DNA of 64,000 nucleotides from Mycolicibacterium sp. HK-90 (GTDB lineage Bacteria > Actinomycetota > Actinomycetes > Mycobacteriales > Mycobacteriaceae). Where the stretch lies: positions 2,604,001 through 2,668,000 of the forward strand of contig NZ_CP129613.1 in assembly GCF_030486405.1 (NCBI RefSeq). Reading direction: 5' to 3'. How positions within the stretch are numbered: position 1 is the stretch's first letter; each line of letters opens with the position of its first letter. The notes beneath the pieces were generated by a model. It had not been told where the DNA came from. It saw only the letters and a program-made list of their open reading frames with translations, and did not search any database. Below are positions 28,192 to 35,851 of the stretch, piece after piece. The position numbers and the translations under genes were made by a program.

Positions 28192-28216
28192 TTATCCCCA
28201 GTCGGATTCATCCACA
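28192..28216. promoter_or_regulatory. Pair of DnaA-box-like 9-mers in the sthA/DUF4192 intergenic region
   Basis: TTATCCCCA (28192-28200) and TCATCCACA (28208-28216) each differ by one base from TTATCCACA, lie in the same orientation and start 16 bases apart. The 185-base gap also holds the divergent promoters. Binding by DnaA is only an inference from sequence. Confidence 0.4.
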
Positions 28217-28289
28217 ACTGCGGCGATTCCGCTCGTGCCGCCCTGTTCGGCCCGCGAGGGGTGACGGCACCGGTTGGCACGGTCGGCCC

Positions 28290-29357
28290 ATGACCACACC
28301 ACCGCCGTCCACGCCCCACTTCGACTTCCACCTGAGCAATCCCGGTGCGCTGATCGCCGCCATACCCGCGGTGCTCGGTTTCGTGCCGCACAGGAGCCTC
28401 GTCCTGGTCACCATCGATCGCGGCGAGTTGGGCTGTGTCATGCGTGCCGATCTGGCCGATGACATGACCGACCGGATCGAGTACCTCGCCGACCTGGCGG
28501 CCGCGGCCGGCGCCGACGCGGTGATCGCGGTGGTGGTGGACGCGGCCAGTTCGGACTGTCGGGCGTGCGATGACCGCTATCGCGACCTGACGCTGCTACT
28601 GGTCGACGAACTGGCCGCCGTCGGCGTCGAACTCTGTGCCGCCCACGTCGTCGACCAGGTGGCCGCCGGTGGATTCTGGCGCTGTGCCGACGGTTGTGGT
28701 GAGGAAGGCCGCGTCGATGACCCAGGTGCCTCACCGTTGGCGGCGGCCGCCGTGCTCGACGGTCGGCGGCTCTATGGCAGTCGGGACGAACTACTGCAGG
28801 TGATCCGGCCGGATCCGGTCGCCGGCGCCTCGATGAAGCGGAAGTTGGCGCTCGCGGCCCGGCCGCCGGGTGGCGCGGTGTCTCGTCCCGACGCGGATGT
28901 GCGCCGTGACGTCGAGGCCGCGCTGACGGCGGCCCAGCAGGTGGCCGCGGGCGACCAGCCGGGCCGTGACGAACTGGTCCGGCTGGCCCTCGGGCTGGCC
29001 GATCCCAGGGTCCGCGACACGCTCTACGCGTTGGCGGTCGGGGAGTGCGCCGAGCAGGCCGAGTCCCTGTGGGCCCTGCTGGCCCGAAATCTCCCCGAGC
29101 CGTGGCGGGTGGAAGCGCTTGTTCTGCTGGCGTTTTCGGCGTACTCCCGCGGGGACGGCCCGTTGGCCGGAGTGTCGCTGGAGGCCGCCCTGCGGTCGCG
29201 GCCGACGCATCGGATGGCCGGCATGCTCGACACCGCACTGCAATCGGGAATGCGGCCCGACCGGATCCGCGAATTGGCGCTCACCGGCTACCGGCTGGCC
29301 GAGCAGGTCGGCGTGCAGTTGCCGCCCCGACGCACGTGGGGCCGCCGGGCGGGTTGA
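28290..29357 (+). CDS. DUF4192 domain-containing protein (Rv2712c-type)
   Basis: 355-residue cytoplasmic protein. The N-terminal FHLSNPGALIAAIPAVLGFVPHRSLVLVTID is the DUF4192 hallmark, and a Cys-bearing middle (GGFWRCADGCGEEG) is typical as well. The C-terminal half is an Ala/Leu-rich helical array with a repeat-like arrangement (EAALRSRPTHRMAGMLDTALQSG). The function of the family is unknown. ATG 28290 gives the usual start; an upstream in-frame ATG at 28152 would cross the DnaA-box-like pair. It converges with ideR four bases away, as Rv2712c does with Rv2711. Confidence 0.9.
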   Translation: MTTPPPSTPHFDFHLSNPGALIAAIPAVLGFVPHRSLVLVTIDRGELGCVMRADLADDMTDRIEYLADLAAAAGADAVIAVVVDAASSDCRACDDRYRDLTLLLVDELAAVGVELCAAHVVDQVAAGGFWRCADGCGEEGRVDDPGASPLAAAAVLDGRRLYGSRDELLQVIRPDPVAGASMKRKLALAARPPGGAVSRPDADVRRDVEAALTAAQQVAAGDQPGRDELVRLALGLADPRVRDTLYALAVGECAEQAESLWALLARNLPEPWRVEALVLLAFSAYSRGDGPLAGVSLEAALRSRPTHRMAGMLDTALQSGMRPDRIRELALTGYRLAEQVGVQLPPRRTWGRRAG

Positions 29358-29361
29358 GTGG

Positions 29362-30051
29362 CTACACCTTTTCGACGCGGACGGCGTGCGCCATGTGATG
29401 GGGGAGTTCCACTTGTTCGTGCCCGGGGATCACGATCATCACGCCGCCGTGGTCGTTCGCCTCGACGGTGACCCTCGCATTCGGCACCACGCCGGCGTCC
29501 TTGAGCCGGCCGATCAGCTCGGTGTCGCCCTGAACGTGTTCGGTCAGCTGGCGCACCACCACGGCCACCGGCAACCCGACCGGGAGCTCGGTGAGCCGGA
29601 CCAGGCTGACGTCGTCGAAACCGGCCGAGCCGACCCCGAGATCCGACAAACCCGGGATGGGGTTGCCGAACGGCGAGGTGGTCGGGTTGTCGAGCACCTG
29701 GACCAGGCGCCGCTCGACGTCCTCGCTCATGACGTGCTCCCAGCGGCAGGCCTCGGCGTGGACGTCCTCCCACGGCAGCCCGATCACATCGACGAGCAAC
29801 CGCTCGGCCAGGCGGTGCTTGCGCATCACCGCGACCGCGAGGGCGCGGCCCTTGTCGGTCAGTTCCAGGTGCCGGTCGCCGGCGACGTGCAGCAGACCGT
29901 CACGTTCCATCCGTGACACCGTCTGGCTGACCGTCGGCCCGCTCTGGTCGAGCCGTTCGGCGATGCGGGCACGCAACGGCACCACGCCCTCTTCCTCGAG
30001 GTCGTAGATCGTCCGTAGGTACATCTCGGTGGTGTCGACCAGATCGTTCAT
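29362..30051 (-). CDS. ideR: Iron-dependent repressor IdeR
   Basis: DtxR-family Fe(II)-dependent regulator of siderophore, iron storage and oxidative stress genes. The 229-residue protein has the winged helix (about 1-73, ERLDQSGPTVSQTVSRMERDGLL), the dimerisation domain with metal ligands Met10, His79, Glu83, His98, Cys102, Glu105 and His106, and a C-terminal SH3-like domain. All ligands are present. The ATG at 30051 is the family start; the open frame upstream lacks support. It lies downstream of sigB in the same orientation, separated by a strong hairpin. Confidence 0.97.
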   Translation of the reverse strand: MNDLVDTTEMYLRTIYDLEEEGVVPLRARIAERLDQSGPTVSQTVSRMERDGLLHVAGDRHLELTDKGRALAVAVMRKHRLAERLLVDVIGLPWEDVHAEACRWEHVMSEDVERRLVQVLDNPTTSPFGNPIPGLSDLGVGSAGFDDVSLVRLTELPVGLPVAVVVRQLTEHVQGDTELIGRLKDAGVVPNARVTVEANDHGGVMIVIPGHEQVELPHHMAHAVRVEKV

Positions 30052-30177
30052 GCGCGCCTTCCCAGCCCAAACGTCACCGCACAGTCTACCGTTTCCGGCG
30101 TTTGAACTGCGGCGCAACATCGGGGCGTCGGGCACGTCACATCGTGCGGCAAAACCGCAGGACATGCCCGGATATGC

Positions 30178-30212
30178 GATGCGCCCCGCCGGGGAACCCG
30201 GCGGGGCGCATC
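30178..30212 (-). terminator. Strong hairpin terminator after sigB
   Basis: GATGCGCCCCGCCGGG, loop GAA, CCCGGCGGGGCGCATC form a perfect 16-bp GC-rich stem 16 bases past the sigB stop. There is no U-run. It separates sigB from ideR, so ideR is probably transcribed mainly from its own promoter in 30052-30177. Confidence 0.85.
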
Positions 30213-30228
30213 GGTGAGCTCAGGAGGT

Positions 30229-31188
30229 CTAGCTGGCGTAGGAGCGGAGCCGGTCGGCACGCTCGCCGTTGCGGAGCTTGGACATCACCTCACGCTCGAT
30301 CTGGCGGACCCGCTCACGGGACAGACCGAACAGCTTGCCGATCTGGTCCAGGGTGCGGGGCTGGCCGTCGTCGAGGCCGAACCGCAGCCGGATCACCTGC
30401 TGCTCACGCTCGTCGAGCGTGGCCAGCACGTGCCGGATGTCGGTGTGCAGCAGTTCCGAGATGACCGCGTTCTCGGCCGACATCGCCTCGGAGTCCTCGA
30501 TGAAGTCGCCCAGCGGAGCCTCCTCGTCGGTTCCGACCGGCATGTCCAGGCTCACCGGGTCGCGGCTGTGCTCCAGCAGGTCGTTGATCTTCTCGACCGG
30601 GATGCCCGACTCTTCGGCCAGTTCCTCGTCGGTGGCCTCACGGCCGAGGTTCTGGTGCATCTCGCGCTTGATCCGGGCGAGCTTGTTGACCTGCTCGACC
30701 AGGTGGACCGGGAGCCGGATGGTGCGGCTCTGGTCGGCCATGCCGCGGGTGATGGCCTGGCGGATCCACCAGGTGGCATACGTGGAGAACTTGAAGCCCT
30801 TGGTGTAGTCGAACTTCTCCATCGCGCGGATCAGACCCAGGTTGCCTTCCTGGATCAGGTCCAGCAGCGGCATACCCCGGCCGGTGTAGCGCTTGGCCAG
30901 CGACACCACCAGGCGCAGGTTGGCCTCCAGCAGGTGCCGGCGTGCGGCCTCGCCGTCGCGGACCACCGCGGCCAGATCCCGCTTGCGGTTCTCGCCCAGG
31001 CGCTTCTTGGTGTTCAGCACATGCTGGGCGTACAAGCCTGCCTCGATGCGCTTGGCGAGCTCTACCTCATCGGCGGCGTTGAGCAACGCCGTTTTGCCGA
31101 TGCCGTTCAGATACACGCGCACGAGGTCGGCGGCAGGGCTCTGGGCGTCCAGATCGCTGTCGACGCGGCTTGTGGTGGCATTTGCCAT
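30229..31188 (-). CDS. sigB: Stress sigma factor SigB
   Basis: Group 2 sigma-70 factor that directs RNA polymerase to stress and stationary-phase genes. The 319-residue product begins [31 protein letters not shown] and has region 2 ([39 protein letters not shown]), region 3 and region 4 ([40 protein letters not shown]). It lacks the long N-terminal extension of SigA. ATG 31188 follows a GGAGG site; the frame to 31218 is not needed. An ECF-type promoter lies just upstream. Confidence 0.97.
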   Translation of the reverse strand: MANATTSRVDSDLDAQSPAADLVRVYLNGIGKTALLNAADEVELAKRIEAGLYAQHVLNTKKRLGENRKRDLAAVVRDGEAARRHLLEANLRLVVSLAKRYTGRGMPLLDLIQEGNLGLIRAMEKFDYTKGFKFSTYATWWIRQAITRGMADQSRTIRLPVHLVEQVNKLARIKREMHQNLGREATDEELAEESGIPVEKINDLLEHSRDPVSLDMPVGTDEEAPLGDFIEDSEAMSAENAVISELLHTDIRHVLATLDEREQQVIRLRFGLDDGQPRTLDQIGKLFGLSRERVRQIEREVMSKLRNGERADRLRSYAS

Positions 31189-31225
31189 GACGGCCTCCTG
31201 ATCGGCTCGAACTGTCATGATCTAC

Positions 31226-31251
31226 AACGTCGTAGGCGTCATGAGAGTTCC
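31226..31251 (-). promoter_or_regulatory. ECF-type (SigE/SigH-like) promoter of sigB
   Basis: On the minus strand GGAAC is followed after exactly 18 bases by GTT, the pattern GGAAC-N18-GTT of mycobacterial ECF sigma factors such as SigE and SigH. The GTT lies 38 bases before the sigB ATG. Control of sigB by these factors is established in M. tuberculosis. Confidence 0.8.
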
Positions 31252-31335
31252 CGCCGATCTCCGGATTCATGCCCGTTGAGCTGCAGTTTTTCCGAAGCGA
31301 CCTGAGAATGTCCTGAGAATGGCTAAAGAAGCCGC

Positions 31336-31764
31336 TCAGCTGGGGGCATCGTGGTCGGAGCGCGCCGCGTCGGGTTGCGGTGGCATAACGCGGTCACTCT
31401 GTAACGCCGGCCGCTCCGCGGTGGGGAACAGCGGGATCCGATTCCCGCGTCCGGAGTAACGGCGTGGCTCCTCGGCGCTGCGCGGAGGACGGTCGTTGGC
31501 GATGAGCACCGCCATCCACGGCAGCGGGATCGACACCAGGATGATGGCGAGCGAGATGAGCCCGTTCTGCCAGATGTTGTAGGCAACGGCGGCCAGGATG
31601 AGCGCCGGGATGCGGAACGCCATCAAGGTCAGGTACTTGCGGACGCGTTGCCGATGCTGCACCTCGTAGGCGGGTGCGGCTCGGGTGATGAGGACCGGGC
31701 GGGCTTCAGCGCCGAAATCGTCGCCGGAATCGTCGTTGAAACTCAGCTCGTGGCTTTGTTTCAT
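31336..31764 (-). CDS. DUF3099 membrane protein (Rv2709-type)
   Basis: 142-residue protein with a polar N-terminus (about 45 residues), two transmembrane helices (about 47-66 and 70-90, LMAFRIPALILAAVAYNIW and ISLAIILVSIPLPWMAVLI) and a polar Pro/Arg-rich tail. This is the DUF3099 layout and the gene lies next to sigB as Rv2709 does. The start at 31764 (MKQSHELSF) is chosen; six more residues are possible. Function unknown. Confidence 0.85.
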   Translation of the reverse strand: MKQSHELSFNDDSGDDFGAEARPVLITRAAPAYEVQHRQRVRKYLTLMAFRIPALILAAVAYNIWQNGLISLAIILVSIPLPWMAVLIANDRPPRSAEEPRRYSGRGNRIPLFPTAERPALQSDRVMPPQPDAARSDHDAPS

Positions 31765-31841
31765 GCCTCTACTGTTCCACACGGCTGCCGGGCCGTGACA
31801 GGTGGATTTCCCTGCGCACCGCAGCCAGGCACAATAGAAAC

Positions 31842-32078
31842 ATGCAGACCCAGACCATCGAGCGCCCGGATACCGACGAACGCGTCGACGACGGGACGGA
31901 CGACGACAGCCCCAAGTTCTTCCATTACGTCAAGAAGGACAAGATCGCCGAAAGCGCCGTCATGGGTACGCATGTGGTCGCGCTGTGCGGCGAGGTCTTC
32001 CCGGTGACGAAGTCGCCCAAGCCGGGTTCTCCCGTGTGCCCGGACTGCAAGAAGATCTACGAGCAGCTCAAGAAGTAG
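31842..32078 (+). CDS. DUF3039 small protein (Rv2708c-type)
   Basis: 78-residue cytoplasmic protein with an acidic N-terminus and a conserved core (FFHYVKKDKIAESAVMGTHVVALCGEVF). A C-terminal CPDC pair, with the Cys of ALCGEVF, could bind zinc. This matches DUF3039, widespread in actinobacteria and of unknown role. It converges with the YihY-like gene with an 11-base overlap, the arrangement of Rv2708c-Rv2707. Confidence 0.9.
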   Translation: MQTQTIERPDTDERVDDGTDDDSPKFFHYVKKDKIAESAVMGTHVVALCGEVFPVTKSPKPGSPVCPDCKKIYEQLKK

Positions 32079-33078
32079 GCGGCTGCCGAGACGGTTCGAC
32101 GGGTTCGGGCTCGGGCACGGGCGTGGCAGCCGGTGCCTGGGCGCCACCGTTGACGGTGCCGTTGAGCGCCTTGAGCTCCAGCCATTCCCGCAGTCTCCTG
32201 GCGTGGGTGTCCGACGCCGGCCACTCCTCTTGGATCGCGGCGTTGAGCTCGGCGCCGAACATCACGGCGAACCCCAGGAAGAACGCGAACAACAGGAACG
32301 CGATCGGCGTGGCCAGCGCGCCGTAGGTGTAGCCGGTGCTGGTGATCCAGGTCAGGTAGATCCGGAGCCCGAACGTGGCGACCAGGAACACCACGGTCGC
32401 CAGCACCGCCCCGAGCATCAGGCGGTGCGTCGGGATCGGTGCGGGCAGCGAGACCCGGTACAGGATGGTCACCCCCACGAACACCGTCAGGAACAACGCC
32501 GGGTAGTAGCCGTAGCGCAGCACGTTGTCCCAGCTGTCCGGGATGTGTTCGGAGATCGTCCGCGGGCCCAGCGCCACCAGCGGCGCCATGCCGATCGCGG
32601 AGATCAGCATGATCACGTACAGCCCCAGCGCGTAGAAGCGCTGCCGCACCGGATGCCGCAGGGGTGTCTGATCGTGGGCCTCCACGATGGAGTCCACGAA
32701 CGCCGATACTGCCGACGACCCGGCCCACAGCGAGATCACGAAACCCACCGAGACCACCTCGCCCCGGGCGCCCTTCACGATGTCGCGGATCGTCGGTTCG
32801 ATGATCTCGTTGACGACGTTGGGGGAGAAGAAGCTGTTCGCCGCGTTGATCAGCTGATCCTGGATCGTCGGCAGCGTGTCCGGCCCGAACAACGGAGCGA
32901 TGTAGGCCAGGCTGCCGAGCATCCCCAGCAGTAGGGGAGGCAGTGACAACGCGCACCAGAACGCCGCCTGCGCCGATTCCGAGAAGATGGAATCGTCCCA
33001 GCTCTTCGACAACGTGCGTCGAGTGATATGCCAGATGTGGTGGCGTGATGGTGGTACTGGAAGCGGCTGGCCAGTCAT
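32068..33078 (-). CDS. YihY/BrkB-family membrane protein (Rv2707-type)
   Basis: 336-residue integral membrane protein of the YihY/virulence factor BrkB family. About six hydrophobic segments are visible (for example ALSLPPLLLGMLGSLAYI, VSVGFVISLWAGSSAVSAFV, FLTVFVGVTILYRVS, LGAVLATVVFLVATFGL and PIAFLLFAFFLGFAVMFGAELNAAI). The tail is Pro/Glu-rich. The family was once called ribonuclease BN, but that was an assignment error; a transport or membrane role is likelier. It is the last gene of the region syntenic with M. tuberculosis. Confidence 0.9.
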   Translation of the reverse strand: MTGQPLPVPPSRHHIWHITRRTLSKSWDDSIFSESAQAAFWCALSLPPLLLGMLGSLAYIAPLFGPDTLPTIQDQLINAANSFFSPNVVNEIIEPTIRDIVKGARGEVVSVGFVISLWAGSSAVSAFVDSIVEAHDQTPLRHPVRQRFYALGLYVIMLISAIGMAPLVALGPRTISEHIPDSWDNVLRYGYYPALFLTVFVGVTILYRVSLPAPIPTHRLMLGAVLATVVFLVATFGLRIYLTWITSTGYTYGALATPIAFLLFAFFLGFAVMFGAELNAAIQEEWPASDTHARRLREWLELKALNGTVNGGAQAPAATPVPEPEPVEPSRQPPTS

Positions 33079-33151
33079 GACCAGTCAAGCATTACTGACG
33101 AAACGTGCTCCTGCCCAGGCGGGTGGTGTCGGAGGTGCCGACCGATGATCG

Positions 33152-33343
33152 TCAGGCGTCTGCGGTGCTGGTCTCCAGCACCGCGGCCAGCTCGACCAGC
33201 TTGGCTTCGTGTTCGTTCGCGTGGTGCTGGCAGAAGAGCAGCTCGGCGCCTGAAGGCAGCTTCGCGCGCACCCGTGCGGCCGCACCGCAACGATCGCAGC
33301 GATCGGCTCTGGTTAGCTCCGGGCTTGTCAGAGTTGCGTTCAT
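33152..33343 (-). CDS. Small zinc-ribbon-like protein (DUF7455-type)
   Basis: 63-residue protein with CDRCGAAARVRAKLPSGAELLFCQHHANEHEAKLVE: one CxxC pair and a C-x-H-H cluster that could bind a metal. The ATG at 33343 is preceded by GGAGGAGCC, a strong ribosome site, so the long open frame upstream is a shadow. Small proteins of this type are common in actinobacteria near housekeeping sigma genes. I cannot assign a function. Confidence 0.82.
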   Translation of the reverse strand: MNATLTSPELTRADRCDRCGAAARVRAKLPSGAELLFCQHHANEHEAKLVELAAVLETSTADA

Positions 33344-33513
33344 GGCTCCTCCGTCTTCTCCTCTGCGCATCTCGGCAAAGGCGCCGAGACTGCGTATCTC
33401 TACTCTGTCAGACGTTTTGGATTCCGGCCTTGTTCCCCAAGGGTTCACCGGTGTGTCGTGTCTCACTCGGTCGCGGTGTTGCTGGCTGCTCCGGCCGACG
33501 GTAAGCATCGGTC

Positions 33514-33885
33514 ATGCCTTCGTCGCCGCGTGTCCTGGTTCACATGTGCAGCGTCGACGATTGGCTGACGGCCCAGGGTAGCGGCCGGCTGCGGCCGGAC
33601 TCACTGCGGACGCAAGGTTTCGTGCATCTCTCGGCGCCCGAGCAGGTGCACCTGCCTGCCAACCGGCTGTACCCGGGACGCCGTGACCTGATCCTGCTGT
33701 ACATCGACCCGGCGAAGCTGGCGGATCCGGTGCGCTGGGAACCGGGTGTGTCAACGGACCCGGACGCGATGTTGTTCCCCCATCTGTACGGTCCGCTGCC
33801 GGTGGCCGCGGTGATGAGCATCGCGGACTATCTGCCCGACGGCGAGGGGCGGTTCGCTCCGGTGGGCGACACGCCGCTTTCCTAG
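33514..33885 (+). CDS. DUF952 family protein
   Basis: 123-residue protein. The segments LVHMCSVDDWLTAQGSGRLRPDSLRTQGFVHLS, DLILLYIDPAKLADPVRWEPG and FPHLYGPLPVAAVMSI are the DUF952 signature; the family has no established function and an ADP-ribosyltransferase-like fold has been suggested for relatives. It lies 43 bases before the TetR gene on the same strand. It marks the point where recognisable synteny with M. tuberculosis ends. Confidence 0.88.
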   Translation: MPSSPRVLVHMCSVDDWLTAQGSGRLRPDSLRTQGFVHLSAPEQVHLPANRLYPGRRDLILLYIDPAKLADPVRWEPGVSTDPDAMLFPHLYGPLPVAAVMSIADYLPDGEGRFAPVGDTPLS

Positions 33886-33928
33886 CGCGCAGCCCGGGCC
33901 CTCGGGCGGCGCGTGACATGCTCATCGG

Positions 33929-34567
33929 GTGTCCGGCGCGGCCCAGAATCGGCAGGGCGCGGCCACCCGGCTGCGTCTGGTGAAGGCTGCCGAGCGCCTG
34001 TTCGCCACCCAGGGCGTGGATGCGGTGTCGGTGCGGGCGGTGAATGCGGCGGCCGGCCTCGGGGCGGCGTCGGTGCATTACCACTTCGGTTCCAAGGACG
34101 AGCTGCTGCGCGCGGTGCTGACCGATGTCGGGGCCCCGGTGCGCGACGAGATCGCGGCCAATGTGGCCACGCTCGCGGGCGACGCCGCGCCGCCGAGCCC
34201 CGACGCGCTGGTGCGTGCGGTCACCGAGCCGTATCTGAAACTTCTTCTGCGCCACCGGGTCCGGGGGATGCGGTGGATCAAGATCATCGCGCAGATCTCG
34301 CAGGAGAACAACCCGGTGTTGCTCGACACCGAGCAGCATCTGCCCGATGAGCTTTTCGCCCAGGTGCAGCGCGCGTTTCCGGATTCCGATCCGGCGCGGC
34401 TGGAGTTGCGCTGGGCGATCTCGATCATGAACTTCATCCAGGCGCTGAGCCGCGCCGACGAATGGCGGCTCGGCGGCAGTCGGCTGTCCGAATCGGAGCT
34501 GAGGGACTTCTACGAAGACCTGGTGAGCTTCGTTGTGGGCGGGGTCGATCGACTACTCGGTTCCTGA
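33929..34567 (+). CDS. TetR family transcriptional regulator
   Basis: 212-residue regulator. The N-terminal helix-turn-helix (RLVKAAERLFATQGVDAVSVRAVNAAAGLGAASVHYHFGSKDELLRAVL) is typical of TetR, and the C-terminal ligand domain includes a segment like TetR_C_17. It starts at a GTG, 43 bases after the DUF952 gene. Its likely target is the palindrome at 34611-34626 in front of the next two catabolic genes. The effector is unknown. Confidence 0.92.
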   Translation: MSGAAQNRQGAATRLRLVKAAERLFATQGVDAVSVRAVNAAAGLGAASVHYHFGSKDELLRAVLTDVGAPVRDEIAANVATLAGDAAPPSPDALVRAVTEPYLKLLLRHRVRGMRWIKIIAQISQENNPVLLDTEQHLPDELFAQVQRAFPDSDPARLELRWAISIMNFIQALSRADEWRLGGSRLSESELRDFYEDLVSFVVGGVDRLLGS

Positions 34568-34610
34568 CGGGCCACGACGGGACGTCCGTAGTTCTTGCGG
34601 GCCAAATTTA

Positions 34611-34626
34611 TGGATCACTTGATCCA
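34611..34626. promoter_or_regulatory. Palindromic operator candidate TGGATCACTTGATCCA
   Basis: Perfect inverted repeat of seven-base arms around a two-base centre, 46 bases before the LimB-like gene start and 44 bases after the TetR stop. Its position suggests it is the site of the adjacent TetR regulator. Confidence 0.6.
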
Positions 34627-34672
34627 ATCAAACGCTCCAGATAGTGTCCCGGGCATGTGGAAAGCGAGTTCG

Positions 34673-35851
34673 ATGAAGTTCGGCGCGTTCCTGGCGCCGT
34701 ATCACCCCCTCAATGCCGACCCGGCCCTGCAGCTACGCCGCGACATCGACCTGATGACGCACCTCGACCATCTCGGTTTCGACGAAGCCTGGATGGGTGA
34801 ACATCACTCGACGGGCTCTGAGATCGTCCCTGCCCCAGACGTGTTCATCGCCGCAGCGGCCGAGCGCACCGAGCGGATCCGGTTCGGCACCGGCGTGATG
34901 TCACTGCCGTATCACCATCCGCTCGTCACCGCGGACCGCATCACCCAGCTCGACCTGCAGACCCGCGGCCGGCTGATCGTCGGCACCGGCCCGGGCAAGA
35001 TCCCGCTGGACGCGCACATGATGGGGATCAACCCGATCGATCAGCGCCGAATGCAGGGTGAGGCGCTGGAGGCGGTGCTGAGGCTGCTGCGCGGCGAGGT
35101 CGTCGACATGGAGACCGATTGGTTCACGCTGCGCGACGCGCGGGCCCAGCTGCCCACCTACGATCCGGCCGGCATCGAGGTGGCGACCGCCTCGACCATC
35201 TCTCCGAACGGCTCGGTGCTGGCCGGCACGCACGGATTGTCCCTGCTGTCGCTGGCCGCCAGCTCGCCGAGCGGGTTCGAGGTGCTCGACCGCAACTGGG
35301 GTGTGTACGAGAAGGTTTCGGCCGAGAACGGGTTCCAGGCCGACCGCTCCACCTGGCGGCTGGTCAATCCGATCTTCATCGCCGAGACCCGGGCCGAGGC
35401 CGAACGGGCCGTCAGCCGCCGGATCCACGCCATCGCCGAGTACGTCAACCGGCAGCAGGGCATCAACCCGGACTGGGCGCAGACTCCCGAGGGCATCATC
35501 AACCAGTGGCGGACCGATAACCTCGGTGAGTTCGGCCAGGTCATCATCGGTACTCCCGAAGACGCGATCGCGCAGATCGAGCGGCTCATCGAGAAGACCG
35601 GCGGATTCGGGACGCTGCTGATCATGCATGTCGACATGGCGAGCTGGGAGGACACCTTGCGCAGCTACGAGCTGTTCGCCTCCGAGGTCATCCCGCACTT
35701 CAAGAACCGCAACGTGGGCAGGCAGGCCAGCCTGCAGTTCGCCGAGGACAATTCGGAATACCTGCTCGGCGGTCTGATCGGGGCCATCACCAAGGCGCAC
35801 ACGGACTATTACGGTCAGCCTGCCGAGCAGCTCGCCGGGCAGGGGGCCTGA
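34673..35851 (+). CDS. LLM-class flavin-dependent monooxygenase, limonene monooxygenase (LimB)-like
   Basis: 392-residue luciferase-like monooxygenase. The N-terminus MKFGAFLAPYHPLNADPALQ, then LDHLGFDEAWMGEHHSTGSEIV, RIRFGTGVMSLPYHHP and GRLIVGTGPGKIP, resembles the LimB/limonene 1,2-monooxygenase subgroup, which uses FMNH2 and O2. The ATG at 34673 has a GGAAAG site; an ATG 18 bases upstream is also possible. The stop overlaps the start of the following dehydrogenase (TGATG), so the two are co-translated. The substrate is inferred to be a terpene-like or cyclic hydrocarbon only from family resemblance. Confidence 0.88.
   Translation: MKFGAFLAPYHPLNADPALQLRRDIDLMTHLDHLGFDEAWMGEHHSTGSEIVPAPDVFIAAAAERTERIRFGTGVMSLPYHHPLVTADRITQLDLQTRGRLIVGTGPGKIPLDAHMMGINPIDQRRMQGEALEAVLRLLRGEVVDMETDWFTLRDARAQLPTYDPAGIEVATASTISPNGSVLAGTHGLSLLSLAASSPSGFEVLDRNWGVYEKVSAENGFQADRSTWRLVNPIFIAETRAEAERAVSRRIHAIAEYVNRQQGINPDWAQTPEGIINQWRTDNLGEFGQVIIGTPEDAIAQIERLIEKTGGFGTLLIMHVDMASWEDTLRSYELFASEVIPHFKNRNVGRQASLQFAEDNSEYLLGGLIGAITKAHTDYYGQPAEQLAGQGA

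Noticed and set aside
32057-33088. 343-residue minus-strand open frame overlapping the YihY gene
   Set aside because: It is the YihY gene read in a different frame and lacks hydrophobic segments.
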